Source: Bradyrhizobium oligotrophicum S58
GTDB lineage: Bacteria; Pseudomonadota; Alphaproteobacteria; Rhizobiales; Xanthobacteraceae
Assembly: GCF_000344805.1 (NCBI RefSeq)
Contig: NC_020453.1
Location: 2,480,001 to 2,544,000 of the forward strand
DNA: 64,000 nucleotides
Reading direction: 5' to 3'
The position numbers were made by a program, and so were the translations under genes. Positions 28,369-37,179 of this stretch are shown piece by piece. Every line of letters starts with the position of its first letter. Position 1 is the first letter of the stretch. The notes under the pieces were generated by a model that was not told the origin of the DNA, did no database searches, and saw only the letters and a program-made list of their open reading frames with translations.

Positions 28369-28659
28369 TCAGCTGCCGGCAAGTTCCGACAGGTATGATG
28401 TCGGATAAATGCCGCGATTGTGGCCGTCGGAAAACGCGATGTTCAGGCCGTAGCCGAGATCTCCGACCGCGACGATGCCGATCCCCGGGAATTGCGCGGG
28501 GAAGCGGCCGTCGAAGCGGGCCCGCTTGCAATGCGCGCACATGCAGGCCAGGCGCAGCCGTTCGGCCGATACCACGGCAGGAGCGCCGCTCGCACTCCGC
28601 AGCAGCAATGACGTGAGGTCGGGACTGACCTCGCCACCCGCGATGTCGGCTGCGATCAT
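28369..28659 (-). CDS. DUF971 (GBBH-like N-terminal) domain protein
   Basis: 96 residues. CMCAHCKRARFDGRFP and VGDLGYGLNIAFSDGH followed by GIYPTSYL are the typical DUF971 signatures; the family is linked to iron-sulfur and zinc handling. The ATG at 28659 has AGGAGG five bases upstream, so the longer open frame is not used. Its start faces the ferredoxin reductase across a shared promoter region. A role in iron-sulfur or flavoprotein maturation for the redox operon is inferred. Confidence 0.83.
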   Translation of the reverse strand: MIAADIAGGEVSPDLTSLLLRSASGAPAVVSAERLRLACMCAHCKRARFDGRFPAQFPGIGIVAVGDLGYGLNIAFSDGHNRGIYPTSYLSELAGS

Positions 28660-28721
28660 GTTGCCTCCTGGTTGTGCCAAGGCCCTCGAGTCATCTTGAG
28701 GCAAGCGGTTAGGGGCGCCCA

Positions 28722-28733
28722 GCAACTAATTGC
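28722..28733. promoter_or_regulatory. GCAACTAATTGC palindrome in divergent promoter
   Basis: GCAA-N4-TTGC, the most symmetrical of the four related sites. It lies 63 bases upstream of the DUF971 start, between it and the ferredoxin reductase gene. Confidence 0.55.
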
Positions 28734-28796
28734 CTGATCGGGGTGAATGTCGGCGCTCTCCATCGCCGGCCCTCGACAGCCGGGTTGGCAATCTTT

Positions 28797-28806
28797 GCAA
28801 CTAATC
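28797..28806 (+). promoter_or_regulatory. GCAACTAATC motif upstream of the ferredoxin reductase gene
   Basis: Plus-strand copy about 100 bases before the reductase start. It is preceded by TTGGCAATCTTTGCAA, giving further GCAA/TTGC half-sites. Confidence 0.5.
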
Positions 28807-28904
28807 GACCGGCGCGGCGCGTTCCAAATTGCCGAGCCGCGCCGTTTCCGCGACATCGTCGCCATCAACCGGCGCAAGGCGCGTTTCCGCGCCTCGAGGA
28901 GACG

Positions 28905-29681
28905 ATGATGAGCGCTTTTCAGACCGCAACGGTGTTGTCGGTCCGGCACTGGACCGAGTCGCTGTTCAGCTTCACCGCCACCCGCGATCCCGGGTTCCGC
29001 TTCCAGAACGGCCAGTTCGCGATGATCGGGCTGGAGGTCGACGGCCGGCCGCTGATGCGCGCCTACAGCATGGCGAGCGCCAATCACGAGGAGGAGCTGG
29101 AGTTCTTCAGCATCAAGGTGGCGGACGGGCCGCTGACGTCACGGCTGCAAAAGATCAAGGAGGGCGATCGCATCCTGGTTGGGCGCAAGGCGACGGGGAC
29201 ACTGATCGCGGGCAACCTGATTTCCGGCAGGCGTCTGCTGCTGCTGTCGACCGGAACCGGTCTGGCGCCCTTCGCCAGCCTGATCAAGGATCCCGACATC
29301 TACGACACCTATGAGACCATCGTGCTCGCCCATGGCTGCCGCCATGTCTCGGAGCTGGCCTATGGCGAGCAGCTCATCGAGAGCCTGCACCGTCACGAGG
29401 TCTTCGGCCCGCTGGTCCGGGACCGGCTGCTCTATTATCCGACCGTCACGCGTGAGCCGTTCCGCAACCGCGGCCGCATCACCGACCTGATCGCATCGGG
29501 GCAGATGTTCGCCGACATCGGCGGCCCCGATCTCGACCTCGAGACCGACCGCGTCATGCTCTGCGGCAGCCCGGCGATGCTGGCCGAGCTCCAGGCCATG
29601 CTGCAAGACCGCGGCTTCGTCGAAGGCAACCACAGCACGCCCGGCCATTTCGTGGTCGAGAAGGCGTTCGTCGAGCGCTGA
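28905..29681 (+). CDS. Ferredoxin/flavodoxin-NADP+ reductase (Fpr type)
   Basis: 258 residues. FAD-binding RAYSMAS, NADP-binding STGTGLAPFASLI, and a C-terminal FVVEKAFVER ending typical of Fpr enzymes. It moves electrons between NADPH and ferredoxin. GAGGAG precedes two adjacent ATGs (28905 and 28908); the second has the better spacing. It is followed by the AprA-like flavoprotein and the ferredoxin gene, so it probably supplies or drains their electrons. Confidence 0.94.
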   Translation: MMSAFQTATVLSVRHWTESLFSFTATRDPGFRFQNGQFAMIGLEVDGRPLMRAYSMASANHEEELEFFSIKVADGPLTSRLQKIKEGDRILVGRKATGTLIAGNLISGRRLLLLSTGTGLAPFASLIKDPDIYDTYETIVLAHGCRHVSELAYGEQLIESLHRHEVFGPLVRDRLLYYPTVTREPFRNRGRITDLIASGQMFADIGGPDLDLETDRVMLCGSPAMLAELQAMLQDRGFVEGNHSTPGHFVVEKAFVER

Positions 29682-29693
29682 CCGCGCCGTTTC

Positions 29694-29724
29694 GGGCAAT
29701 TTCGCTCCGGCGACAACTAATTGC
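29694..29724 (+). promoter_or_regulatory. GGGCAATTTCGCTC plus ACAACTAATTGC sites upstream of the AprA-like gene
   Basis: The 14-mer at 29694-29707 repeats the one at 27467. ACAACTAATTGC at 29713-29724 is a near-palindrome of the shared family. Both lie in the 112-base gap between the reductase and the flavoprotein genes. The flavoprotein may therefore have its own regulated promoter. Confidence 0.5.
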
Positions 29725-29793
29725 TATCGCCGGACGCGCCGCTGAACAACTCTGATCCGGACCGGTGGTTTTCCGGCCAAGCAGGAGCTTAGA

Positions 29794-31536
29794 ATGGCAA
29801 TGGATGAGATCGTCGACGGCCTCTCGGAGGTGTCCTGCGACGTGCTGGTGATCGGCGGCGGCACCGCCGGCCCGATGGCCGCCCTGAAGGCCAAGATGAA
29901 GAATCCGAAGGCCAACGTCGTTCTGCTGGAGAAGGCGAACGTCAAGCGCTCCGGCGCGATCTCGATGGGCATGGACGGCCTGAACAACGCGGTCATCCCC
30001 GGCTATGCGACGCCGGAGCAATATACCAAGGAGATCACGATCGCCAATGACGGCATCGTCGATCAGAAGGCGGTCTATAAATACGCCCAGAGCTGCTACG
30101 GGATCATCGAGGAGCTGGACAGCTTCGGCATCCGCTTTCTCAAGAACGAGAACGGCGACTATGCCGTCAAGAAGGTGCACCACATCGGCACCTACGTGCT
30201 GCCGATGCCGAACGGCGAGACCGTCAAGAAGGCGCTGTATCGCCAGCTGCGGCGGGCGCGCATCCTGATCTCCAACCGCTACATGGCGACGCGCCTGCTC
30301 AAATCGAGCGACGGCCGCATCGCCGGCGCGGTCAGCGTCAACACCCGCACCGCCGAGATTCTCGTGATCAAGGCCAAGGCGGTGATCCTGTGCATGGGCG
30401 CCGCCGGACGGCTCGGCCTGCCCACCTCCGGCTACATGTTCGGCACCTACGAGAACGCCGCCAATTCCGGCGACGGCTATGCGATGGCCTATCACGCCGG
30501 TGCTGCGCTCGCCAATCTCGAATGCTTCCAGATCAATCCGCTGATCAAGGACTATAACGGTCCGGCCTGCGCCTATGTCGCCGGTCCCTTTGGCGCCTAC
30601 ACCGCCAACAACGAGGACCGTCGCTTCATCGAATGCGACTATTGGTCGGGCCAGATGATGCTGGAATTCTACAATGAGCTGCTGTCGGGCAAGGGGCCGG
30701 TGTTCCTGCAGCTGAAGCATCTGCACGACAAGACGATCGAGGAGATCGAGACGACCCTGCACAAGGTCGAGCGTCCGACGCGCGGCCTGTTCCAGCAGGG
30801 CCGCGGCGTCGACTACCGCAAGGAGTCGATCGAGATGCACATCTCCGAGATAGGCTTCTGTTCCGGCCACAGCGCGTCGGGCGTGTTCGTCGACGACAAC
30901 GCCCGCACCACCGTCCCCGGGCTCTATGCGGCCGGTGATATGGCCAGCGTACCGCACAACTACATGCTGGGCGCTTTCACCAACGGCTCGTTCGCCGGGC
31001 TCGACGCGATGGAGTTCGCCGACAATCATGATTTCGGCGACATCGATGCTGCCGAAATTGCCTTGGAGCGCGAGCGCGTGCTGGCGCCGACGAAGCGCGA
31101 GGATGGCATTCCGCCGAACCAGATCGAGTACAAGACGCGGCGGCTGGTCAACGACTATCTGCAGCCGCCGAAGGTGACGCGCAAATACGAGCTCGGCATG
31201 CGTCGGCTCGCCGAGGCCCGCGAAGACATGCAGGAGCGCATGATCGCGCGCAACGCGCACGAACTCCTCCGCGCGCTGGAGGTGCAGTCGATCATGGATT
31301 GCGCCGATATGGCGGCCCATGCCTCGTTGTTCCGCGAGGAGAGCCGCTGGGGGCTCTATCACTGGCGCACTGATTTCCCGGACAAGGACAACGAGAACTG
31401 GTTCTGCCACACGCTGCTGAGCAAGCAGGACGGCCGCATGACCAGCGAGAAGCGAGCGGTGCAGCCCTATGTCGTGCCGATCGCGGACGACGAGAAGGAC
31501 CTTTACGACAAGCAGCGCATCCGCGCCACCGCCTGA
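29794..31536 (+). CDS. AprA/fumarate-reductase-like FAD flavoprotein
   Basis: 580 residues. The N-terminal dinucleotide fold VLVIGGGTAGPMAAL and a second FAD contact (GLYAAGDMAS) define the succinate dehydrogenase/fumarate reductase/APS reductase alpha family. The early KANVKRSGAISMGMDGLNN resembles AprA more than SdhA. Partnering with a two-cluster ferredoxin, rather than Sdh subunits, also resembles AprAB. No sulfate-activating genes are near, so adenylylsulfate reduction is unlikely. The substrate of this branch is unknown to me. Confidence 0.85.
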   Translation: MAMDEIVDGLSEVSCDVLVIGGGTAGPMAALKAKMKNPKANVVLLEKANVKRSGAISMGMDGLNNAVIPGYATPEQYTKEITIANDGIVDQKAVYKYAQSCYGIIEELDSFGIRFLKNENGDYAVKKVHHIGTYVLPMPNGETVKKALYRQLRRARILISNRYMATRLLKSSDGRIAGAVSVNTRTAEILVIKAKAVILCMGAAGRLGLPTSGYMFGTYENAANSGDGYAMAYHAGAALANLECFQINPLIKDYNGPACAYVAGPFGAYTANNEDRRFIECDYWSGQMMLEFYNELLSGKGPVFLQLKHLHDKTIEEIETTLHKVERPTRGLFQQGRGVDYRKESIEMHISEIGFCSGHSASGVFVDDNARTTVPGLYAAGDMASVPHNYMLGAFTNGSFAGLDAMEFADNHDFGDIDAAEIALERERVLAPTKREDGIPPNQIEYKTRRLVNDYLQPPKVTRKYELGMRRLAEAREDMQERMIARNAHELLRALEVQSIMDCADMAAHASLFREESRWGLYHWRTDFPDKDNENWFCHTLLSKQDGRMTSEKRAVQPYVVPIADDEKDLYDKQRIRATA

Positions 31537-31557
31537 CGATCAGAAGGAGAACGAGAC

Positions 31558-31791
31558 ATGCCTCTTGCAACCTATCAGACGTCGGTTCCGGTCGTGGTCG
31601 ACGACGCCAAATGCATTGCCGACAAGGGCTGCACGGTGTGCGTCGACGTCTGTCCGCTCGACGTGCTCAGGATCAGCGACATGACCGGCAAGGCCTTCAT
31701 GGCCTATGACGAGTGCTGGTATTGCATGCCCTGCGAGGCGGATTGCCCGACCGGCGCCGTCACCGTCAACATTCCCTATCTGCTGAGGTGA
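31558..31791 (+). CDS. AprB-like 2[4Fe-4S] ferredoxin
   Basis: 77 residues with two cysteine sets: CIADKGCTVCVDVCP and CWYCMPCEADCP. The first has the widened spacing seen in AprB. It lacks the C-terminal tail by which true AprB wraps AprA, and is half its length. It begins 21 bases after the flavoprotein and is the expected electron carrier between it and the NADP reductase. Confidence 0.9.
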   Translation: MPLATYQTSVPVVVDDAKCIADKGCTVCVDVCPLDVLRISDMTGKAFMAYDECWYCMPCEADCPTGAVTVNIPYLLR

Positions 31792-31793
31792 TC

Positions 31794-32771
31794 ATGTCGA
31801 GCCCGTTCGAATCCTACGACGATCTCGACGACGCCGACGAGCGGCTCGGCGCCGCCGATCCGGCGGAGCGACGGGTCGCGATCATCGCGTTGGGACATTC
31901 CGGCGATGCCGCGGCGGTCGCACATCTCGCGAGGATGGTGACCGATCCCGACGCCGGCGTGCGCCAGCAGGTTGCGATGGCGCTCGGCGAGTTCGACGGG
32001 CCGGAGGCGGCCGAAGCGCTGGTGCAGCTGCTCGTCGATCCCGAGCGGATCGTCGCGTCGGCTGCCGCCGAGAGTCTCGCCGAGTTCAAGGATCCCGCGT
32101 CGGCCGACGCCATCCTGCCGCTGGTGAAACACGCCCATGCCTTCGTTCGCACGGGAGCGCTGCGCGCGCTGAAGGAGCTGCGGCGCAAGGATACGCTGAA
32201 GCCGGCGCTGGAGGCGCTGCAGGATCCGGATGCCGCGGTCCGCGTGCAGGCGATCGGCGTCATCGGCTTCCTCAAGCTGGAAGAGTCGATTCCCGCGCTG
32301 ACGGCGCTGATCGGCGATCCCGACGCGCATGTCCGGCGCGCCGCAGTCAGCGCGCTCGCGTTCTCGCACATGAAGATCGCGGCCGAGACCATCACCCGGG
32401 CGCTCAAGGATTCCGACTGGATGGTGCGAGAGATGGCAGCCGAAACGCTCGGCCTCAACATCAATGGCGCGGTCGCGGCTGATCCGCTGATCCACTGCTT
32501 GGCGGACGAGTTCTGGCAGGTGCGGTTGAAGGCGATCCGCAGCCTCGGGCGAATGAAGATCCTGCATGCGGTGCGGCCGATCGGCCATTGCATCACCCAT
32601 GAGCAGGCCAATCTGCGGAAGGAGGCGGCGGCTGCGCTCGGCGAGATCGCCGCGCTTGACGGCGAGCCGTTCCTCGCTTTGGTCGCCAACGATCTCGATC
32701 CGGACGTGCGCAAGAACGCGAGATGGGCGCTGCATCAGATCGCCGCGAGCAAGGCCCGGGCTGGCTCCTAG
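31794..32771 (+). CDS. HEAT/PBS-lyase-repeat protein
   Basis: 325 residues made almost wholly of about nine helical repeats of roughly 31 residues (for example DPDAGVRQQVAMALGEF, DPDAAVRVQAIGVIGFL, DPDAHVRRAAVSALAFS). There is no signal peptide or catalytic signature. Such proteins are scaffolds or assembly factors, or act on tetrapyrroles. GAGGTG lies before the ATG, two bases after the ferredoxin stop, so expression is coupled. A chaperone for the flavoprotein/ferredoxin pair is the natural guess. Confidence 0.9.
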   Translation: MSSPFESYDDLDDADERLGAADPAERRVAIIALGHSGDAAAVAHLARMVTDPDAGVRQQVAMALGEFDGPEAAEALVQLLVDPERIVASAAAESLAEFKDPASADAILPLVKHAHAFVRTGALRALKELRRKDTLKPALEALQDPDAAVRVQAIGVIGFLKLEESIPALTALIGDPDAHVRRAAVSALAFSHMKIAAETITRALKDSDWMVREMAAETLGLNINGAVAADPLIHCLADEFWQVRLKAIRSLGRMKILHAVRPIGHCITHEQANLRKEAAAALGEIAALDGEPFLALVANDLDPDVRKNARWALHQIAASKARAGS

Positions 32772-32795
32772 CAATCGCAAGGCCTTCCCAATTCG

Positions 32796-33713
32796 TCAGA
32801 TGGCTGACGCTTTGTCGAATTCGTCGAGTGCGCTCCGAACCGATTCGACCAGATCGAGCGCCACTGGCGAAGGGCTGCGCTGCGGCGGAAACACCGCGGC
32901 GAATTCGAAATCGATGCGTGGGGTGAACGGCCGCATCTCGACGCCGCGGCCGTCGAACTCGCGCGCCGTGAACGGATCGCAGATCGCCACGCCGAGACCG
33001 GACGACACCATCCCGCACATGATCTCCGACAGCGTCGTCTCGACCCGCAGCACCCGTCTGATGTCCTCGCGATGAAAGATCTGGTCGATCAGATGCCGGC
33101 TGGTCGAGCCGGCCGAGAGTGAGATGAAGGTCTCGCCCTCGAAATCGCGCGGCACCAGGCTGGCCTTGGCGGCCAGCCGATGCCCGGTGGGCAGCACCGC
33201 GACGCGCGCGAGCGCCGGCAGCTTGATGCTCGGCAGGCCGGCATGCGCGATCGGCACTTCGGCGAAGCCGACGTCACATTGCGCGTTCAGCACCCAGTCG
33301 ATCACGATCGGCGAGATCACGCCGAAGAAGGCGAGGTTGAGGTTCGGCCGCTCCTGCAGGAAGCCGCCGGCCAGTCGTGGCAGATATCCGTTCGACAGCG
33401 CGGGCAACGCTGCGATGCGCAGCGTCCCGGTGCGCCGGCCGCGGATTTCCTCGGCGGCCGCGGTGATGCGATCGAGCCCGACGAAGGAGCGCTCGACCTC
33501 CATGTAGAGCGCGGTCGCCGCCGCGCTCGGCACCAGGCCCGTGCCGCGCCGTTCGAACAGCTCCATCCTCAGCAGCGCTTGGAAGTCGCGCAGCAGCCGA
33601 CTGACGGCTGGCTGGGTGACCGCCATCAGCTTGGCCGCTTCGGTGACGCTGCCGGTCAGCATCATTGCCCGGAAGGCTTCGACTTGCCGCGAATTGATCC
33701 TCGCCATGGCCAT
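32796..33713 (-). CDS. LysR-family regulator
   Basis: 305 residues. N-terminal helix-turn-helix (MLTGSVTEAAKLMAVTQPAV) and a periplasmic-binding-like effector domain. It resembles NocR/OccR-type regulators of opine and amino acid operons. It diverges from the ABC/dehydrogenase operon, which it presumably controls in response to the substrate. The second Met at 33707 is an alternative start. Confidence 0.9.
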   Translation of the reverse strand: MAMARINSRQVEAFRAMMLTGSVTEAAKLMAVTQPAVSRLLRDFQALLRMELFERRGTGLVPSAAATALYMEVERSFVGLDRITAAAEEIRGRRTGTLRIAALPALSNGYLPRLAGGFLQERPNLNLAFFGVISPIVIDWVLNAQCDVGFAEVPIAHAGLPSIKLPALARVAVLPTGHRLAAKASLVPRDFEGETFISLSAGSTSRHLIDQIFHREDIRRVLRVETTLSEIMCGMVSSGLGVAICDPFTAREFDGRGVEMRPFTPRIDFEFAAVFPPQRSPSPVALDLVESVRSALDEFDKASAI

Positions 33714-33733
33714 TCATAACATTTGAGTATGAA
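33713..33733. promoter_or_regulatory. Candidate LysR operator TTCATA-N9-TATGAA
   Basis: A perfect 6-bp inverted repeat with nine-base spacer includes the ATA-N9-TAT core typical of T-N11-A LysR boxes. It touches the first possible LysR start codon and lies about 190 bases before the first operon gene. That fits an autoregulatory recognition site. Confidence 0.55.
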
Positions 33734-33920
33734 GATGGCGTCATTATTCATTGGACGATCAAAGCCTCCACTGCGATCTTTTTTGGCAGGGTGAGGGGTG
33801 GCTCGTTTTTTAGGCTGTTCAGCTTCAGGTTCCCTGAGCTGCTGGCGCAATCGACCAAGCTGATCTCCCCAGATGGTTTTGAAATACCGTCGTGGATTCA
33901 AGGTAATGGAGATCGGTCCA

Positions 33921-34952
33921 ATGAAGCACCTCAACCTCCTGGTGGCGGTCAGCGTCGCCGTCCTGGCGCCGGCCTCCCAGGTCTCGGCTCAGCAGAAGAC
34001 GCTCTATGTCGCCGGTTATGGCGGCTCGTTCGAGAAGACGGTCCGCGAGGAGGTGATCCCGCCGTTCGAGCAGGCCAACGGCGTCAAGGTCGAATACGTC
34101 GCCGGCAATTCCACCGATACGCTCGCCAAGCTGCAGGCGCAGAAGGGCAATCAGCAGATCGACGTCGCGATCCTCGACGATGGCCCGATGTACCAGGCGA
34201 TCCAGCTCGGCTTCTGCGACAAGGTCACCGGACTGCCCGGCGATCTCCTCGACATCGCGCATTTCAAGGACGACAAGGCGGTCGCCATCGGCCTCGTCGC
34301 GACGGGGCTGATGTACAACAAGAAGGTGTTCGCCGAGAAAGGCTGGGCGGCGCCGAATTCGTGGAATGACCTGAAGGATCCGAAATACAAACAGCAGCTC
34401 GTCATCCCGCCGATCAACAACACCTACGGACTCAACGCGCTGTTGATGCTGGCCAAGATGAACGGCGGCAGCGAGACCAATGTCGATGCCGGCTTCAAGA
34501 TCTTCAAGACCGATATCAATCCGAACGTGCTCGCCTACGAGCCGTCGCCGGGCAAGATGACCGAGCTGTTCCAGTCGGGCCAGGCCGTCATCGCCGTGTG
34601 GGGCAGCGGCCGCGTGCAGAGCTTCGCCAACACCGGCTTTCCGGTCGATTTCGTCTATCCGAAGGAGGGCGCCGTGAGCCTGCTGACGACGGCGTGCCCG
34701 ATCGCCAAGGCCTCGGTCTCGCCATTGGCGTCGAGCTTCATCAAGCTGCTGCTCGATCCGAAGATCCAGCTCACGATGCTGAAGGAATATGGCTACGGCC
34801 CGGTGGTGAAGTCGGTCGTGGTGCCCGAGGGCGTCGGCGCCATGGCGCCGATCGGCGAGCGGGCCGCCAAGGTCTATGCGCCCGATTGGACCGTGGTCAA
34901 TGAGAAGCGCGAGGAATGGACCAAGCGCTGGAATCGCGAAGTCGAGCGCTGA
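33921..34952 (+). CDS. Polyamine/opine-type ABC substrate-binding protein (PotD-like)
   Basis: 343 residues. The signal peptide begins MKHLNLLVAVSVAVLAPAS and is cut near VSA-QQ. A type 2 periplasmic binding domain starts KTLYVAGYGGSFEKTV. GGAG lies nine bases before the ATG. It is followed by a repeat element and then the ATPase and two permeases. The neighbouring oxidases imply an amino acid derivative or opine as ligand rather than a polyamine, but the ligand is not determined. Confidence 0.9.
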   Translation: MKHLNLLVAVSVAVLAPASQVSAQQKTLYVAGYGGSFEKTVREEVIPPFEQANGVKVEYVAGNSTDTLAKLQAQKGNQQIDVAILDDGPMYQAIQLGFCDKVTGLPGDLLDIAHFKDDKAVAIGLVATGLMYNKKVFAEKGWAAPNSWNDLKDPKYKQQLVIPPINNTYGLNALLMLAKMNGGSETNVDAGFKIFKTDINPNVLAYEPSPGKMTELFQSGQAVIAVWGSGRVQSFANTGFPVDFVYPKEGAVSLLTTACPIAKASVSPLASSFIKLLLDPKIQLTMLKEYGYGPVVKSVVVPEGVGAMAPIGERAAKVYAPDWTVVNEKREEWTKRWNREVER

Positions 34953-34980
34953 TGGTTTGCCACGCCTCCTCGCCCAGACG

Positions 34981-35175
34981 GCAGTGAGCTCCCTCGCCCC
35001 GTTCTTACGGGGAGAGGGGTGGGGTGAGGGGCAGCCGCACGGGCGGTGTACGTCGTTGGACCTGTACACCTTCACCCGGATTGCATCTTGCGATGCAATC
35101 CGACCTCTCCCCGCATCCGCCTTCGCTCTTCGAGCTACGGCGGACAAGAGCGGGGCGAGGTTGCAGCGAGCGCGT
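34981..35175 (+). repeat. Intergenic palindromic repeat, copy A
   Basis: It has a CTCGCCCCGT-TCTT-ACGGGGAGAG hairpin near 34993-35016, then GGGGTGAGGGGCAGCC, then a second hairpin GGATTGCATC-TTGC-GATGCAATCC near 35078-35101. A closely similar element is at 49220-49378. Both copies lie directly after a binding-protein gene and before the transporter genes. A role in mRNA stabilisation or attenuation is possible. Confidence 0.85.
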
Positions 35176-35257
35176 TGATAGACCGAGATGATGTCTGCCG
35201 ATGCTGACCATTGTCTTGCCACCGGATCCAAGTCCAGAGTTAGTTCGGAACCCCTTC

Positions 35258-36301
35258 ATGTCCCTCCTCGAACTCGACCGTGTCGGAAAATCGTTCGGCC
35301 CGAACACGGCCGTCGAAGAGTTCAGCCTCGGCGTCGCCAAGGGCGAGTTCATCTCGTTCCTCGGCCCCTCCGGCTGCGGCAAGACCACGACCCTGCAGAT
35401 GATCGCGGGCTTCCTCGATCCCTCGCAGGGCGCGATCCGGCTCGAAGGCAAGGATCTCGTCGCGGTGCCGCCGGCGAAGCGCGGGCTCGGCATCGTGTTT
35501 CAGAGCTACGCGCTGTTTCCGCACATGACGGCGGCCGAGAACGTCGCGTTCGGCCTGGAGATGCGCAAGGTCGCGCGCAACGAACGCGAGGAGCGCGTGC
35601 GATCGGCTCTCACGCTGGTCGGCCTTGCCGGCTATGAGGACCGTCATCCCCGTCGCATGTCCGGCGGCCAGCAGCAGCGCGTCGCGCTGGCGCGGGCGCT
35701 GGTGATCCGTCCGAGCGTGCTCCTGCTCGACGAGCCGCTGTCCAATCTGGACGCACGGCTGCGCGAGGACATGCAGATCGAGCTGCGCCAGATCCAGCGC
35801 AATCTCGGCACCACCACCATCCTCGTCACCCACGATCAGATCGAGGCGATGTCGCTGTCCGACCGCATCGTCGTGATGAGCAAGGGGCGGATCGAGCAGA
35901 TCGGCACGCCGCAAGAGGTCTATGAGCAGCCGGCCTCGGCCTTCGTCGCGCAGTTTCTCGGCAAGACCAACGAGTTTGCTGCGACGGTCGCTCGCACCGC
36001 AGACCAGGCCAAGCTCGTTGCGGGTTCGTGGAGCGCGCCGGCGCCTGTCGGGGTCTCCGGGACCGTGACGGTCACCGTCCGGCCTGAGCGCATCAGCTTC
36101 GGCGACGCCGGTCTCGCGGGGCGCATCACCAGCCGGATATTCCAGGGCAATCACTGGCTGTTCCAATGCGACACCGAGTGCGGGCCCGCGATCGTGATCC
36201 GGCAAAATGACGGTCAGATGCAGCCGGAGCAGGGCGCCGCGGTGCATCTCGTCTGGCAGGACGCGGACATGAGCCTGCGCGCCGCGAAGGCTGCGGCATG
36301 A
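35258..36301 (+). CDS. PotA-type ABC ATPase
   Basis: 347 residues. Walker A GPSGCGKTT, signature MSGGQQQRVALARAL, Walker B VLLLDEPLSNLD, and a C-terminal TOBE domain (about 270-345). The ATG at 35258 starts the conserved SLLELDRVGKSFG. The ribosome site is weak, and the 19 upstream codons of the open frame are not family-like. It overlaps the first permease gene by ATGA. Confidence 0.92.
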   Translation: MSLLELDRVGKSFGPNTAVEEFSLGVAKGEFISFLGPSGCGKTTTLQMIAGFLDPSQGAIRLEGKDLVAVPPAKRGLGIVFQSYALFPHMTAAENVAFGLEMRKVARNEREERVRSALTLVGLAGYEDRHPRRMSGGQQQRVALARALVIRPSVLLLDEPLSNLDARLREDMQIELRQIQRNLGTTTILVTHDQIEAMSLSDRIVVMSKGRIEQIGTPQEVYEQPASAFVAQFLGKTNEFAATVARTADQAKLVAGSWSAPAPVGVSGTVTVTVRPERISFGDAGLAGRITSRIFQGNHWLFQCDTECGPAIVIRQNDGQMQPEQGAAVHLVWQDADMSLRAAKAAA

Positions 36302-37179
36302 GCGCGATGGTCGCGTCCAACTCGTCCGACACGCGCGCCGGCCTCTCGCTGGCGCTGCCCGCCTTGATGCTGTTCACTGGCGTCGTCGTGATTCCACTCG
36401 CGATGACCGTGATGCTGTCGTTCCACGATTGGGGCCAGTACAAGGGCATCGAGCCGGTCTTCATCCTGAAGAACTGGATCGAGATATTTGACGATCCTTA
36501 CTATGCCGAGATGTTCTGGCGCACCTTCCGGGTCGCGCTGCTGGCGACCTTGATCACCGCGGTGTTCGGCGTGCCCGAGGCCTACATCCTCAACCGCATG
36601 CAGGGGCCGTGGAAGGGCCTCTTCCTGCTGGTGATCATCGGCCCGTTGTTGATCTCGGTGGTGGCGCGCACCCTCGGCTGGGCGCTGCTGTTCGGGGGCA
36701 ATAACGGTCTGGCCAACAAGCTTCTCATGACGCTTGGCCTGATCAACTCGCCGGTCAGATTCATGTTCACCGAGACCGGCATGGTGATCGCGCTGGCGCA
36801 TGCGATGATGCCGTTCATGGTGCTCGCGGTGTGGACCGCGCTGCAGCGGCTCGATCCGCAGATCGAGAATGCCGCGCTGTCGCTCGGCGCCAACTCGCTG
36901 ACCGTGGTCCGCCGCATCGTGCTGCCGCAGATCATGCCGGGCGTTCTGTCGGGCGCGATCATCGTGTTCTCGCTGTCGGCAAGCGCTTTCGCCACGCCCG
37001 CGATCATCGGCGGCCGCCGGCTCAAGGTCGCGGCCACGCTCGCCTATGACGAATTCCTGAACACGCTGAACTGGCCGCTCGGCGCCGCCGTCGCCGTGCT
37101 GCTGCTGATCGCGCTGGTGCTGATCGTGGTCGGTTCCAACGCGCTGATCGAGCGCCGCTACCAGGAGATGTTCCGATGA
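36298..37179 (+). CDS. PotB-type ABC permease
   Basis: 293 residues with six predicted membrane helices and the EAA loop LSLGANSLTVVRRIVLPQIM. It is translationally coupled at both ends by four-base overlaps. It pairs with the PotC-type permease. Confidence 0.92.
   Translation: MSAMVASNSSDTRAGLSLALPALMLFTGVVVIPLAMTVMLSFHDWGQYKGIEPVFILKNWIEIFDDPYYAEMFWRTFRVALLATLITAVFGVPEAYILNRMQGPWKGLFLLVIIGPLLISVVARTLGWALLFGGNNGLANKLLMTLGLINSPVRFMFTETGMVIALAHAMMPFMVLAVWTALQRLDPQIENAALSLGANSLTVVRRIVLPQIMPGVLSGAIIVFSLSASAFATPAIIGGRRLKVAATLAYDEFLNTLNWPLGAAVAVLLLIALVLIVVGSNALIERRYQEMFR

Noticed and set aside
29554..31410. 618-codon minus-strand frame opposite the AprA-like gene
   Set aside because: His/Asp/Arg-rich shadow. 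The plus strand has FAD motifs and a clear operon context.
29794..31791. True dissimilatory APS reductase (AprAB)
   Set aside because: The ferredoxin is half the AprB length, and no ATP sulfurylase, Qmo or Dsr genes are present.
33825..35231. 468-codon minus-strand frame opposite the PotD-like gene
   Set aside because: Antisense shadow that also crosses the intergenic repeat.
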